Positions 24,361 through 36,060 of a stretch of 64,000 bases of DNA are shown one piece after another; the stretch's first letter is position 1, and the number at the start of each line of letters is the position of its first letter. The stretch comes from Carallia brachiata (lineage: Eukaryota > Streptophyta > Magnoliopsida > Malpighiales > Rhizophoraceae). The stretch is taken from NCBI GenBank assembly GCA_021464245.1, contig JADCRB010000064.1:2177044-2241043 (forward strand), written 5' to 3'. Under the pieces are notes generated by a model, which was not told the DNA's origin, ran no database searches, and worked only from the letters and a program-made list of their open reading frames with translations. The translations under genes and the position numbers were made by a program.

Positions 24361-25611
24361 TCAATTTGCAACAAGACTTGATTAAATTTGTAACACGACT
24401 AATTGATTGAGTAATAAATTACTTGTTGGGAGATTTCTTAACACTTTCACCCAAAAATTGATTTGATTTGTAATGAGATTGATTACATTTGCAACACGAC
24501 TGATTGATTGAGTGACAATCTACTTTTTGAGAGTTTTCTTAACACTTTCATCCAAAAATTGATTCAATTTGCAACGAGACTGATTAAATTTGCAACTAGA
24601 CTGATTGATTGATTAACAATTTACTTGTTGGGAGTTTTCTTAATACTTTCACCCAAAAATTAATTCGATTTGCAATGAAACTGATTAAATTTGCAACAAG
24701 ACTAATTGATTGAGTAACAAAAACTACTTTTTGGGAGTTTTCTTAACACTTTCACCCAAAAATTGATTCGATTTGCAACGAGACTGATCAAATTTGCAAC
24801 AGGACTGATTGATTGAGCAAAAAATTATTTTTTGAGAGTTTTCTTAATACTTCATCCAAAAATTGATTCGATTTGCAATAAGAGTGATTAAATTTGCAAC
24901 AAGACCGACTAATTAAGTAACAAACTACTTTTTCGTAGTTTTCTGAGCAATTCACCCAAAAATTTATTCAATTTGCAACAAAGTTGATTAAATTTGCAAC
25001 ACAACTGATTGATTGAGTAACAAACTACTTTTTGGGAGTTTTTTTTAGCACTTTCACTCAAAAATTGATTTGATTTGCAACGAGGTTAATTAAACTTGCA
25101 ACGTATTGAGTAAGAAACTACTTTTTGGGAGTTTGCTCAATGCTTTCACCCCAAAGTTCATTTGATTTGCAACGAAGTTGATTAAATTTGCAACAAGACT
25201 AATTGATTGAGTAACAAACTACTTTTTCGGAGTTTTCTTAGCACTTTTACCCAAAAATTGATTTAATTTACAATAAGGCTAATTAAATTTGCAACAAGAC
25301 TAATTGATTGAGTAACAAATTACTTGTTGGGAGTTTTCTTAACACTGTCACCCAAAAATTGATTCGATTTGCAATGAGACTCATTAAATTTGTAACAAAA
25401 TTGATTGATTGAGTTACAAACTACTTTTTGGGAGTTTTTTTAACACTTTCACCCAAAAATTAATTCGATTTACAACGAGACTAACTAAATTTGCAATAGA
25501 ACTGATTGAATGAGTAACAAATTAATTTTTGGGAGCTTTCTTAATACTTTTACCCAAAAATTGATTCGATTTGCAAAACAAGACTGATTGATTGTGTAAC
25601 AAGCTACAAAC
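24361..25611. repeat. ~101-bp minisatellite array, about 12 copies
   Basis: A unit of about 101 bp is repeated head to tail. The word CCAAAAATTGATTCGATTTG or a near variant recurs roughly every 101-103 bp (24451, 24552, 24653, 24756 and onward). Each unit has two related sub-blocks, GATTTGCAACGAGACTGATT and AAATTTGCAACAAGACTGAT, followed by GAGTAACAAACTACTTTTTG and GGAGTTTTCTTAACACTTTC. Copies differ by substitutions and small indels, and one (near 25100) lacks part of a sub-block. Partial, more diverged copies appear on the left from about 23850. No coding potential is seen. Confidence 0.93.
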
Positions 25612-28370
25612 TCTTAAAAAATGCACTAGCCTGCTTGTTTCATTTTAAAATTAGTCTAATTGCACATCCAATTGAAATTGTTCCACGTCAATTAGAATTT
25701 TGCATAAAAATTGTCTAAGTATATTCCTTGAAACTTTGTTTTAGTGTTACATAAGGCTTATGATTGTAAAAAACAGTATTTTCATTCAGAAGCATGTAGT
25801 ATAAATCTCATTTAATCAATTAAGTTTTTATTAAACAACATTGGAAGGTTTGTTGGAATAGGCTAGTAATTTGTTTGAACATAAATTTTATTAGAACTTA
25901 CCTCATTTTTTTACAAATTTTATTGATGCGACTATTTAATTTTAACCTTTGTAACTTGTTATAAAATTTCCAATTATAAACTTTTTAAATTTAATTATGT
26001 TTATTGGGTAATGTGAAATTCATGCAAAAACAATTCGTGCAATAAAAAAAAATCTCACATTGCCATTTTTTTTAAATTAACAGATGGAAAATACATTTTT
26101 TTTTTTGTTACAAAAAGAAAGTGTCTGCTTAAAGTAAAAAATAGTTGATTGTTGTCGACTGTGCGTCACTTTTTCTATGACTCTCGTGTTTTTTATTTTT
26201 GGATATAATTATATAATTATATATAATATAATATATTATATATATATAAGTTGAAATTAAGAGAAGATCTCAATCTTTCTCTCTCACGAACATGTGGCGA
26301 TTCCTCATAAATTTTTAAATTTAAAATAATATTAAAATATTTTATAACTTGAAAATTCATCATAATCTAGAATTAAGATTTACAATTAATATAAATTTAA
26401 TTATAATCAAAAAAAATTCTATTATATATTCATACTTTGATTATTATTAAATCTCTATAACTATAAATTTTATAATAAAATAATAAAAAGAAAAAAAATT
26501 AGTTCATGAATCCCCTTTTTTAGAAAAGAAAAAAATTAAAAAAAAACTCTCTAAAATTTACCTATAATTTTTTCCTTAAAAAAAACTACTTCTACATTTA
26601 TTTTCCTAAAAAAAAAAATTCTCTTTATTTTCCTAAAGAAATTTTAAAAAATTTCTAAAAAAATAATATCCAAAATTTAAAATTTTTTTAATTTGACAAT
26701 AGAATAGAAGTAATTTCAGCTAGGATAAAAAAGGATTTTGACGTCATTTGACAATTTTGCCCAAATTTTCCCGGCTCTTTTTGCTGAAATTTTTTGGCGC
26801 TACAGTACTTTTTAGCGCTGAGATTTTTTTCCCGCCATTCTTATTTCTTTCTTTCTTTATTGGGTGTATTAAAAAATTGATGCCACGTAGGATCAGGCAT
26901 TTCTCGGGCACCACTGTCCGGAAATGTAACTTTTCCCTTTGTTTTATACAATTTGCCCATGTGCGTGCTCCTTTTTGAGGATGCAATTTCTCCGTCTCTT
27001 CCATTTTAGTTGAACATTTTATCGATGGAGATTTGCAACATATCGTGCAGATTGTTGTGCTCTTCAGTTTTTAGCTTCTTAACATGAATTCTGTAGGCAT
27101 TTAACATGTGAGTGTAAACTCTCAAATACCGTGTTAAAATTGTACTTGTCCTATTAAAGTTTTTTGCTTAAAAGTGTCTCTTAAAAATTAATGTTGTCAT
27201 TTCTTTTCTCAATGTCATAAGAGAAAATCTTAAAGGTCTGACACATATTAAATTATTTTTTTTATTTTTTTTCTTTAATTAATTGACTCTGACTGAGACC
27301 TTAATCTGAAGACAAACTTTTGACTATGCAGTGCACTGGCCATACTTCCCCGTCACAACGTGCACTCCTCCCATCCGGCTGTGTTATTGATTATCTTATC
27401 ACAGTCTGATCTTTTACAGAAACGAGGGCCACTGCCAAATGTTAACAAAGCTATGGTATCAAGGGGAATGCTTTGCTTGAGGATATCTCTCACAAAATAA
27501 ACCTTCCCTTGTGCAAATATAAATGATTGCAAGAGTGTAAATCAGAAATGTAGTGATTGCGCCCCTATAACTTTTGCTAAAGGTCTGATGTGCCATACCA
27601 AACCAACTGGGATCAAGGTGGGTACACCAACCAAAAAATAGGAACAGAGAATAGGAATTCTCAACTCAACTTCCTATTTGATGATATCCTGACCTTTTCA
27701 AAATGGTGCTAGGTTTACGTCACAGATGCAGGCAAGAAGCAAAAATTGTACAAAACACCGGCAATAATCATTTTCATTAGCAAAGTAAGTCATCTTCCTC
27801 ATACTTTGACATGGGAAGTTATATGGTTCATATAAAATGGTCCTGCAGATGCTATTAGAAAGGCAACAATTGCAAAACTGCGAAGATGGTAGTTTAGATC
27901 AGACCACACATGCACCGTATGAAGAAAAGTAGGATAAGCAATGACATTGAATGACAAGAAGCAGCCGCAAGAAAACATTAGCAGAACTATTCATGAAGCT
28001 ATCTTTCCCACTTAATGTAGACGAGTATATACTTGTTTTATTCATAGAACGGAAACATCCACAGTAGTTACAATATTTATCAAGGAAGAGACTGCACACA
28101 CCTCCAAAGAAACATATTGAAGCATGCTAATATTTCCAATAACCTTTAATTAACACTACATCAGCGATCTAATATCAACAGAAGCAATCTACTGCCTTTC
28201 TACTACCACCACTCCACATGCTTGTTGACAGCAAATCTATCTGCACAAGCTTTGTTTTATTTCCTATCATTTTTCTGCAATCCAGTTGTCTGCACTCTAC
28301 ATTTTAGAATTTGTTTCCTGCTTCAAAGTTTTTTTTTTTTTAAATTTCAGTTTGATAATTAATTTCCAAA
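25612..28370. other. Gene-free AT-rich spacer
   Basis: I see no supported gene. DNA from about 25900 to 26700 is extremely AT-rich with ATATAT runs near 26215-26250. The last ~500 bases before 28371 may be 3' UTR of the calmodulin-binding-domain gene on the - strand. Copy B of the dispersed motif is at 26881-26930. Confidence 0.45.
26881..26930 (-). repeat. Dispersed motif, copy B
   Basis: Read on the - strand this runs GTTACATTTCCGGAC ... TGCCTGATCCTACGTGGCA, matching copy A at 20153-20205 in inverted orientation, with a variable middle. Confidence 0.7.
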
Positions 28371-30132
28371 TCAAGAGGGAGTATTTGGAGAGGGTTTGCC
28401 ATCTTGGAGAAAGATCACCGTCTCAAAAGCACCTACCAAGGCCTTAACCTTACTCTTCCTGGTCTCAACAAGTTTACTTGCCGTTTCTTCAATCACATTA
28501 TTAAACAGACCCTGGGAATCCTTCCTTTTCTGCACATCTTGATGCCTCAGAACAACTTTTCGTGAGCCGGGTTTGCTGTCATTTGCATTCCCATCAGCTG
28601 CTGTCCTCCTAAAACTCATTCTGGCGTTGGCTTTGAGATTTTGGTTCTCCCCCAACACTCTTCCTTGCCTGAATTTCAGCCTCCTTGGACCATTATTCTG
28701 AGACTGGATATCAACCACCTTCCCCCTCTTAAAACGCAGTTTCACTGGCGGCCCATCCTTGTCCCCTGTAGGAATGGTCCCAGCTTTACTACGCTGCCTC
28801 ATCTTATTTTCCCCTTCCAGATTTTCTCCCTCTTCCATGGACACGGCTTCATCATATTGAGAGAGAGAGTCATATTCTGCTTCGGTCATGTTATCCTCAG
28901 ACTCTTCTTTATTTTCTTCATGATGAGAAGATGAAGCTGGAGACTTTGGAAGGCGTGGAGACTGGGATGATGGAGTTAGAATTGGAGAAGACTCGACAGA
29001 AATATTCTCATTGTGATCAGACTCCAAATATTTGTTCCCAGTTTCCATCTTGATAACATGCAAGGTTTTCTCTTGAACCACATCATTATCAGCATTTTTG
29101 TCCTTGTTCTTTAGAGAAGACACAACTTTCAAGTCCTCATGATTCTTTGAGTTTCGGCTTGCAACTCTAAGAGAAGCTCTTGGGGATGCCAGCCCTCTTG
29201 CAACTCCACTGAAGCTGCTTTTTGGGGAAGATAAAGCCCGTTGGATATCTTGGCTTTCTTTAATGCTATCTTAGAAGTCCCTGGACTCTGTCCTGTCAAG
29301 GTGCTGCTGTCTCCTCTGGCACTCAAAACTCTTGAAGCATTTGGGGAAGACAGTTTTGGTGCCAAATGAGAAGCACGGTTTGAAGGCAATTTCACTTCTT
29401 TAGTTTTTGATAAAGATTGTTTCAAAGAGACCTCAGAAATTCCCGAATTCGGTGGTACTTCCGGATTGGTAGTTTTTAGAGATGAATGGCTTTTAGAGTC
29501 AGGTGAAGTCTTGAGCTTGGCCGCGGATGCCTTCTTCTTCTCCTGCTCTGGTTTCTTCTTCTTCTTCTTCTCAGCATATGTTTCGCTAGATACTGAAACT
29601 TGGCTGTCCAAGGATTCTGTTAAAGTTCCTGCCTTTGCCCTCTTCTCCAGAATTTCTTTGAACATAGGAATTTTGCGGTCAGCTGATTTAGTTGACAATG
29701 CCCCTACCGGTGTCCTCTCTGCAGCCAGAACTTCACTGAATGAGGAACTCTTGCCATCAGCTGACGTTGTGGACACTTCCCTCTTGATAACCTCAGGAGT
29801 ACTAGACACATGGGTTTTTGAATTATCAATATGTTTGAACACAGCTGGCAACGTCTTTTCCCTCTCTTGCCGTAACTCCACTGAACTTTGGCCCCTGGTG
29901 GTTTCTTTGTGACCCTTCTAGCTGGATGCCTTGCCTTCTCTTCAAATGCATGCTTCCTTCCGTATTTACAGTAGTCATGACAAGAACCAGTGGAAGCTCG
30001 GAGATAGTGAGGAAGAACTTTTTCAACACTCTTTGAAGAACTAGAGCTCCCCACAGAGTTTCTTCTGGAATTTACTCGATTTCCAGCAGTCGAGTTTGGG
30101 GTCATTGTTAGGCTGATGCTCCGCTCCGCCAT
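28371..30132 (-). CDS. Plant calmodulin-binding-domain protein, frame broken twice
   Basis: The start is the ATG at 30130-30132 (MAERSISLTMTPNS). The N-terminal signature VLPHYLRASTGSCHDYCKYG and the C-terminal block GLFNNVIEETASKLVETRKS with KVKALVGAFETVIFLQD mark the plant calmodulin-binding family (Pfam CaM_binding, At5g39380-like). The middle is Ser/Lys-rich and likely disordered, with a KKKKKK cluster. The reading frame is interrupted twice, each time by one missing base: near the C4 run at 29892-29895 (after TKKPPG, before QSSVELRQE) and at 29231-29236 (after ISNGL, before SSPKSSFSG). If both were repaired by a gap, about 586 residues would be encoded. All other positions look normal, so this is either a young loss of function or an assembly error. 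The role is probably calcium/calmodulin signalling; the exact function is unknown. Confidence 0.82.
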
Positions 30133-30177
30133 CAGATGGGAAAACGATGAAGAGAACAAACGAACAAGATATAAAAC

Positions 30178-31452
30178 CTGAAAAACAAAGGAGAAATTTT
30201 TGTCAACGTGAATATGACTTGAATTCAGAAACTAGGCTCTACAATGAAAGAAAGCTCACCTAAATATGTTCAGATATTAAGGCAAGTCAAAAGCAAGTTC
30301 CAGCTGAAGCAAACTCCAATATTCTGCCCAAAGGACAAAACAACATGTTACAAACATGCACAACGAAAATCAGCACAAACTTCAGTATTCCATGAGTTGC
30401 CAATAATGATAACCAACCACAAAGTTCCATATCTATAGGGAGATGAAATCCCAACAAAACATAATGGAAATTTTATTTCTCCAAGGAAAAAAAAAAAAAA
30501 CAAATCCCAATAAACACATTTTGTTCCATATAACATGAGAAACATAAATTTCCCAAACTTGCCATTTTCCATGAACTTGAAAGGATTTCAAAGCTTTAGT
30601 AACAAGATGCCCCTTGCCTTTCTTGAATCCGGCACTACGAAGAAAAAAAAAATGACAAAATCCACCAGGGAGGAAAAAAATTTGTTAGATTGAAATTTTT
30701 TTAAAACCAGATGTCAATTGTTTTGAAAGCCTTTATAAGATCCAGAAAGCACAGCTCTATCTATAGTCAGGAAAGACAAAGCAAACAGAAAACCGGAATC
30801 ATTCAAAATACAAATGGACCATGAACACCACCAAAAACTATCATCATTTTACAAAATTCTCTGAGAAAAAAAAAACAATCTAATTTACTTAAGCATGGAT
30901 TCTCATATTGTTTCTTACAATTTACGAACAATAACTAACTAATCTGCCAAAATTCTGGCCTATCAACCTAAGAAACCTCGTGCAGCGCACTTTAACAATT
31001 GAGTTGGGTAAGCACATTAAATGGATACAAAGAACAACATCATTTCACAAAACGACATCTCTATAGTATCAAATGACAAAAAGCCAACACAGATCATATA
31101 TTAAAAGCCGAAGCACAAATCAAAACTCACCAGAAATGATTCATCTATAACCAAGTATTCACAATTTTCAAACTCAATCACCAAACCCACAATAAAGCAC
31201 AATCCGATTAATCACACAGCAAACCCCGACAACATCCCATTAAAAAAAAACACAATGAAACAGGGAAACAGGGGCTAAAACCCACCAAAAACAGGGCTTT
31301 CTCCGAACCCGCGATCAAAATCTCATTTTGAAGGAAACCCATTCGGGCAAAACGAAAAACAAACCCATATTACGTTTGTCTCAAAGCTGGGTCTTTAATA
31401 TGCAGGGTCAAAAGATGAAGAAAAAAAACAAAAAAAGATGGCGGTTATATAC
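30178..31452 (-). other. Leader intron of the calmodulin-binding-domain gene
   Basis: The acceptor TTTGTTTTTCAG|GTTTTAT (AG at 30178-30179) and the donor ACAATACAAG|GTATAT (GT at 31451-31452) on the - strand bound an intron of about 1.3 kb that separates a short leader exon near 31453-31600 from the coding exon. This is inferred from consensus sites only. Confidence 0.45.
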
Positions 31453-31599
31453 CTTGTATTGTGCGTTAAAAAAACTAATGCTCTGGTTAGCCTGAAAGCC
31501 AAGAAAAGTGAAACAGAAATACTAAAAGAATGTGGATTTTGCTTCACTTATTCTTTTTCCGTTCCTTCCTCTGTGTCTGGTTTGGGGATATTAAGGTGA

Positions 31600-34500
31600 G
31601 AGATGGTGCAAGCAACTAGTCTTTCGGTTGTCGTTGTTTGGTGGCCAATGTCCCTCCTTTATACCCGTTTTATTGCCCTTTTTCTATACGCAGAAAGAGA
31701 GAGGGAGCCTGTCTTGTGGTTTTAAAAAATAGTAGGTGTTTAGGTAATTTGTCTGATTAACGTATGAAAGTATAATAAATTTTTATTTTTTAATTATATT
31801 AATATTTTGTATAATAATAAAATAAAACGATTAGATATTTTGTTACACATAAAGATTTGCTACAATCAAATAAAAATCGGGCCAAAATTTTTCGGGCATG
31901 TACTTATACTTTTTTTTTTTTGTTAGCTGCCCACACCAGCCTTTTGTACAATTAGGGTTAGGGCTAGTTTATTGGTGATTTTGATTTTGATTTTCCCATA
32001 CAGTATAACTTTTCCATAAGATTAAGAGCACATTTCCAATTTCATTTTGTTGCCAAAATTGCCTGTAAAAGTGCGATTTGTTTATTAGTTTAAGTGTACA
32101 TTTGGAAATAGAATCCAAATATCATATGTTTCTGATATTTTTAGTGGCCACTAGATCTTATTTTAATTTCTTGATTGCTTTCTGGCGGGAACTAATTTAA
32201 GGCCCGATTCTCTGTCTTTTTGGCAGTTTTAATAGTAAATGGCTACTAGTGGCTAAGAGAACATAACACAAATACACCATTACTGCATTTTGCATAATTT
32301 GCGGAGGGTCGTGAAGTTGCGATGGCCAGTCAACTTGGCTGACTGGTTCAAGCCAAATTCTCTCTTGAAACCAATAATGCGTTTCTATTTTTAGAGAATC
32401 TAAGTGGACACCTATGAGTGAGAGCACAGTAAATATATAATAATTTGAATTATTATATCTTGAAATATTTATTGAAATTAAAAAAATAAAAAATAGATAA
32501 ACAGTTAAATACTTTTAAATTAACTGTATGTTTTTTATGTGTCCACCCATACATGTTTATAGTTAACCTCTTCTATTTTCCCCTAATGGTTGAAAAGTAC
32601 TATTGCATCCTTTCAAAATTAATTTTTAGGCAAGTATCTTACAACTTAAAAGTGATGTTGTATTTAGCAGCGACAATCACCAAGCTAATAATACATGTTT
32701 TTTTTTTTTTCATAACGTTATTCAATTATTAAATTTTAATTAAGAGCGTTCTTTCTAATTATGGAGATTAATGAACCATTCAATCATCATTGCCAAATTT
32801 CACTCGAACACACCCTTTTATTTAAATGAAATTTAACAGATGGACAAGGAGGTAAATCTGTCTTTTTTTCTTTCTCTTTTTTTTTTTCTTGTCCTTTTGA
32901 AACAACAAAATCTTTATTTACGTATTTATTGGCATGCCTATGGCTTATGGGAATCGTCCAAAAGAAAAGGTTAAACGAGGAACCGTCACTAGCAAAAGGT
33001 TCTGATGTCCTCTCAAAGTACCTCTGCATGAAATTACTCGAATACGATAAAATTAGATTTTTGGAGAAAAGAAATAAAAAAATACTGAATATAATTATTT
33101 AGATTTAACGTGTAATTATTTAAATTTTAAATATAATTATAAATTAATATATTTTTCTTCTCATACTTAATTATATTTTAAATTTAAACAGTTACATATT
33201 AAATACAAATAATTATATTTAAATAATTTTTTAAATATATTTTTTTAACATAAAACAGTACTTATTAGAATATTTATAATATTGTCGTTTGGCAGCCACT
33301 TGCGCGAGGCGCAAACGGCGAGTGGCCAATGAGGCCACGTCAACCTCACCAGGTCTGCTTCGATTTATGAGAGGAAATCTCACATGCATTTTTGGAAATG
33401 TTAATGGGTTTTTTTGTTTTAATAATTTGACTAACACTAAGTTTGTATAATATGTATTAAATTGACTTTTCTAGGTTGATCATCAAAGATATATTAAAAA
33501 AAAAAAGAAATTATTTATGTCATAAATGAATGAGAAATATAATTTCATTATACGACAACATAAGAAGAGATGTGCAGAAAACACACAATTCATTCAACAA
33601 AATCTATCAGTTCATCTATTTTCTCTTCAATATATTTTTCATAATTCCATGATCTATATAATTGTGCACTTTTTGAAAACCCGTTCTTGTGTTGCTAAGA
33701 AATTTTATTCTTTATCTTATTCAGCTATAGGAATGATTGTTTGGTAATCTATTTGAATGGAAGATCCATTATAAAGGATAGTTCAAGCAAATTGATTGAA
33801 TTAATTATAAATCATAGGAATCCTGAGTCGAATGTCAAACTGTTAACAAAATAGGAATTTAGTATACCACCATTTTGCTTTACGGACTAAGGGGAAGGTC
33901 CCTAATCCTGGCAAAGTATGATTTTCTCTAGTGTCAATTTCTCTCTCGTTGCTAACATTAATGAAAAATGAGCACTGGCAATGCGTCCATGGTTTGGTAC
34001 TTGGTCGCTTCAAAGATAAGTTCTCATAATGATAGGTATCCAATGGGCTAAAAATGGTAACAAAATGATAACAAAGAGCCAAAAGAGAGAAAAAAAATCG
34101 GGGCACGATTTCTCCAAATTGAATTAGAAGACTCTTGATTATCATCATAATCATCGCGGATCAACCCCCACGATTTAGCTTATGCAGTATCTAATTTCTC
34201 GGCAAGTTGTGGCTGCCTTTTTCTACTCCCACATCACCATTCAATATTTCTTGACCCACTATCTCTTGATCAATGTTTGTGCAATGGCGGCCCCATATGA
34301 ACTAATTGTTCTACTCGTGGAATAGGGAAATTTTATAGTGGTTTACTAGTTGGCAAGTCATAAACTTCAAGGATGGACAATTGACTTTCCCAAGGCAAAA
34401 GCCTTAGCACTAGCCTTCTTTTGTGGGGGAAAGTTACCTTTACAGAATCATTTCTAGGATGGGAGGCATGATAGCAAGGTGGTTGTCTTAGTAAGTGGAG

Positions 34501-36060
34501 GCATTCCCAGAAGTTTTTTCGTCAAAGTTACGAACCAAATGCAAAGAAATAGAAAGAGAGCATCTCATGGCATGTTGTGCTCGAAAAGCCTAAAATTTAA
34601 ATTTATTGGAACAACTTTACTCTGTTTTTTAATAAATTTCTTTAACAAGAATATAAAAATAGAAACTAAATTACTTAGTTAAGTTAGTCATTGAAACTTT
34701 GTTTCAAGGGCGGTGAAGAGTTTAAATCCCGCTAAATGCCTCCAATTTAGAAGATTTTTCACTTAAATAAGTTGAAGTATACACCTTTTATAATATTCTT
34801 TTAATTGCTTTTGTTATTCTTTTTAATAACTTTAGTAAAAAAAAAAAAAAGAGAGAGAAAAGAGACAATTAAGTAGGAGTTATCACCTTGGATTCTTTTT
34901 CTTTCTCTCTCATGGCCCATAATTCAGATCTAGCATGCTCGTTGGGGTATATCCTCTAAGTAGAGTTGCCCTCCAAAAAGTGATGGACCACATGAAGCAG
35001 AAGAATTTCCTTTGTAATTATGCATGGGGGAGTCGGCGTATGTGCGTGTGTGTGAAAAACGAGATTTCTATTTAGTTGGTAGCCTATTTCAGCGCTACAG
35101 TTGATGAGGATGACCCTCCAACCAAAGCGGAGGCTGGTAGTGTTGATTATGTGAAAGTTAAACTTTGGTCTCGTTTTTACTATTTCTATTGTAGCAAGCT
35201 GTGCACATATCATCCACCCAGAGCTATCCTCACCAAAACAAGGAAACATATAATGATGCATTCGACTTTGTGTGCCTTTTGCCTCAACTTTTTTATTTTA
35301 GCTCCAATGTATGATCATACTTGAAGTGACACTAAAGGGACTATACAATTCATCATAACACGTAACAATTTATCTACTTTTTCTTTTTTTGAAATTTAGT
35401 TATCTAATGACCCATATTATTCCACTTAAGGACTTTTGCTAAATTTTTCCATTTCTATTTTAATCCATGGTAATAATATCACAGTTACCCTTTCTTACCT
35501 AATTTTCAACCACATTCACATAATGGTGAGAGAGTCAACTGTTCCCCGTGAATTTTCACTTCTAGCAGGCCAAAGCTTAGCTGTTATACATCAAGGCGCA
35601 TGATGCCACTTTGCATTCAAGTTTAATAGGTTGTTTGCAATAATTTGCACAGAACTCGTCTCCAGGAGAAGTCCATCTTTCATTTATTAACCAGAAAATG
35701 TCACAGCAGTTACAGCCGGTTCCTGCATCCTTTGGCAGTTTATCGCGTAAAGTACGCAAGATGGAGACTGCCGCCCTCACCAGAGAGACCCCATTTGAGA
35801 GTTGGCTGGCAACTCCTTTTCATCTTTTCTTAGATTGTGGAGTTAAGGTTAAAGAAAGACGAAACCAGCTTTATCGAGAAGGAATCTCATATTACCAATA
35901 GAGCAACAAAGAAGATATGAAACTTTCCACTTTATCTTTAGCCTTTTGATATAAGCAGTCAGGAATATCTGAGAGGCATTAAAAAGCTATGGTTTCTCCA
36001 ATTGAAATATTAAAGTCCAATAATGATCTGTCAAATTTCTGTATGCGGGTGCGTATAAAC
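31600..36060. other. Gene-free spacer
   Basis: No protein-coding gene is supported over about 4.4 kb. It includes AT-rich MITE-like DNA at about 32430-32540 and a nested GC-rich hairpin near 33294-33335. A short SINE-like box-B word (GAGTTTAAATCCCGC) is near 34720. A somewhat more GC-balanced zone at 35570-35900 may belong to the 3' UTR of the DUF4336 gene. Short frames at 35577-35901 on both strands match nothing I know. Confidence 0.4.

Noticed and set aside
29466..29912. 148-codon + strand frame across the calmodulin-binding-domain gene
   Set aside because: It is an antisense shadow of the Ser/Lys-rich coding region and is full of Phe/Ser runs that mirror Lys/Ser codons.
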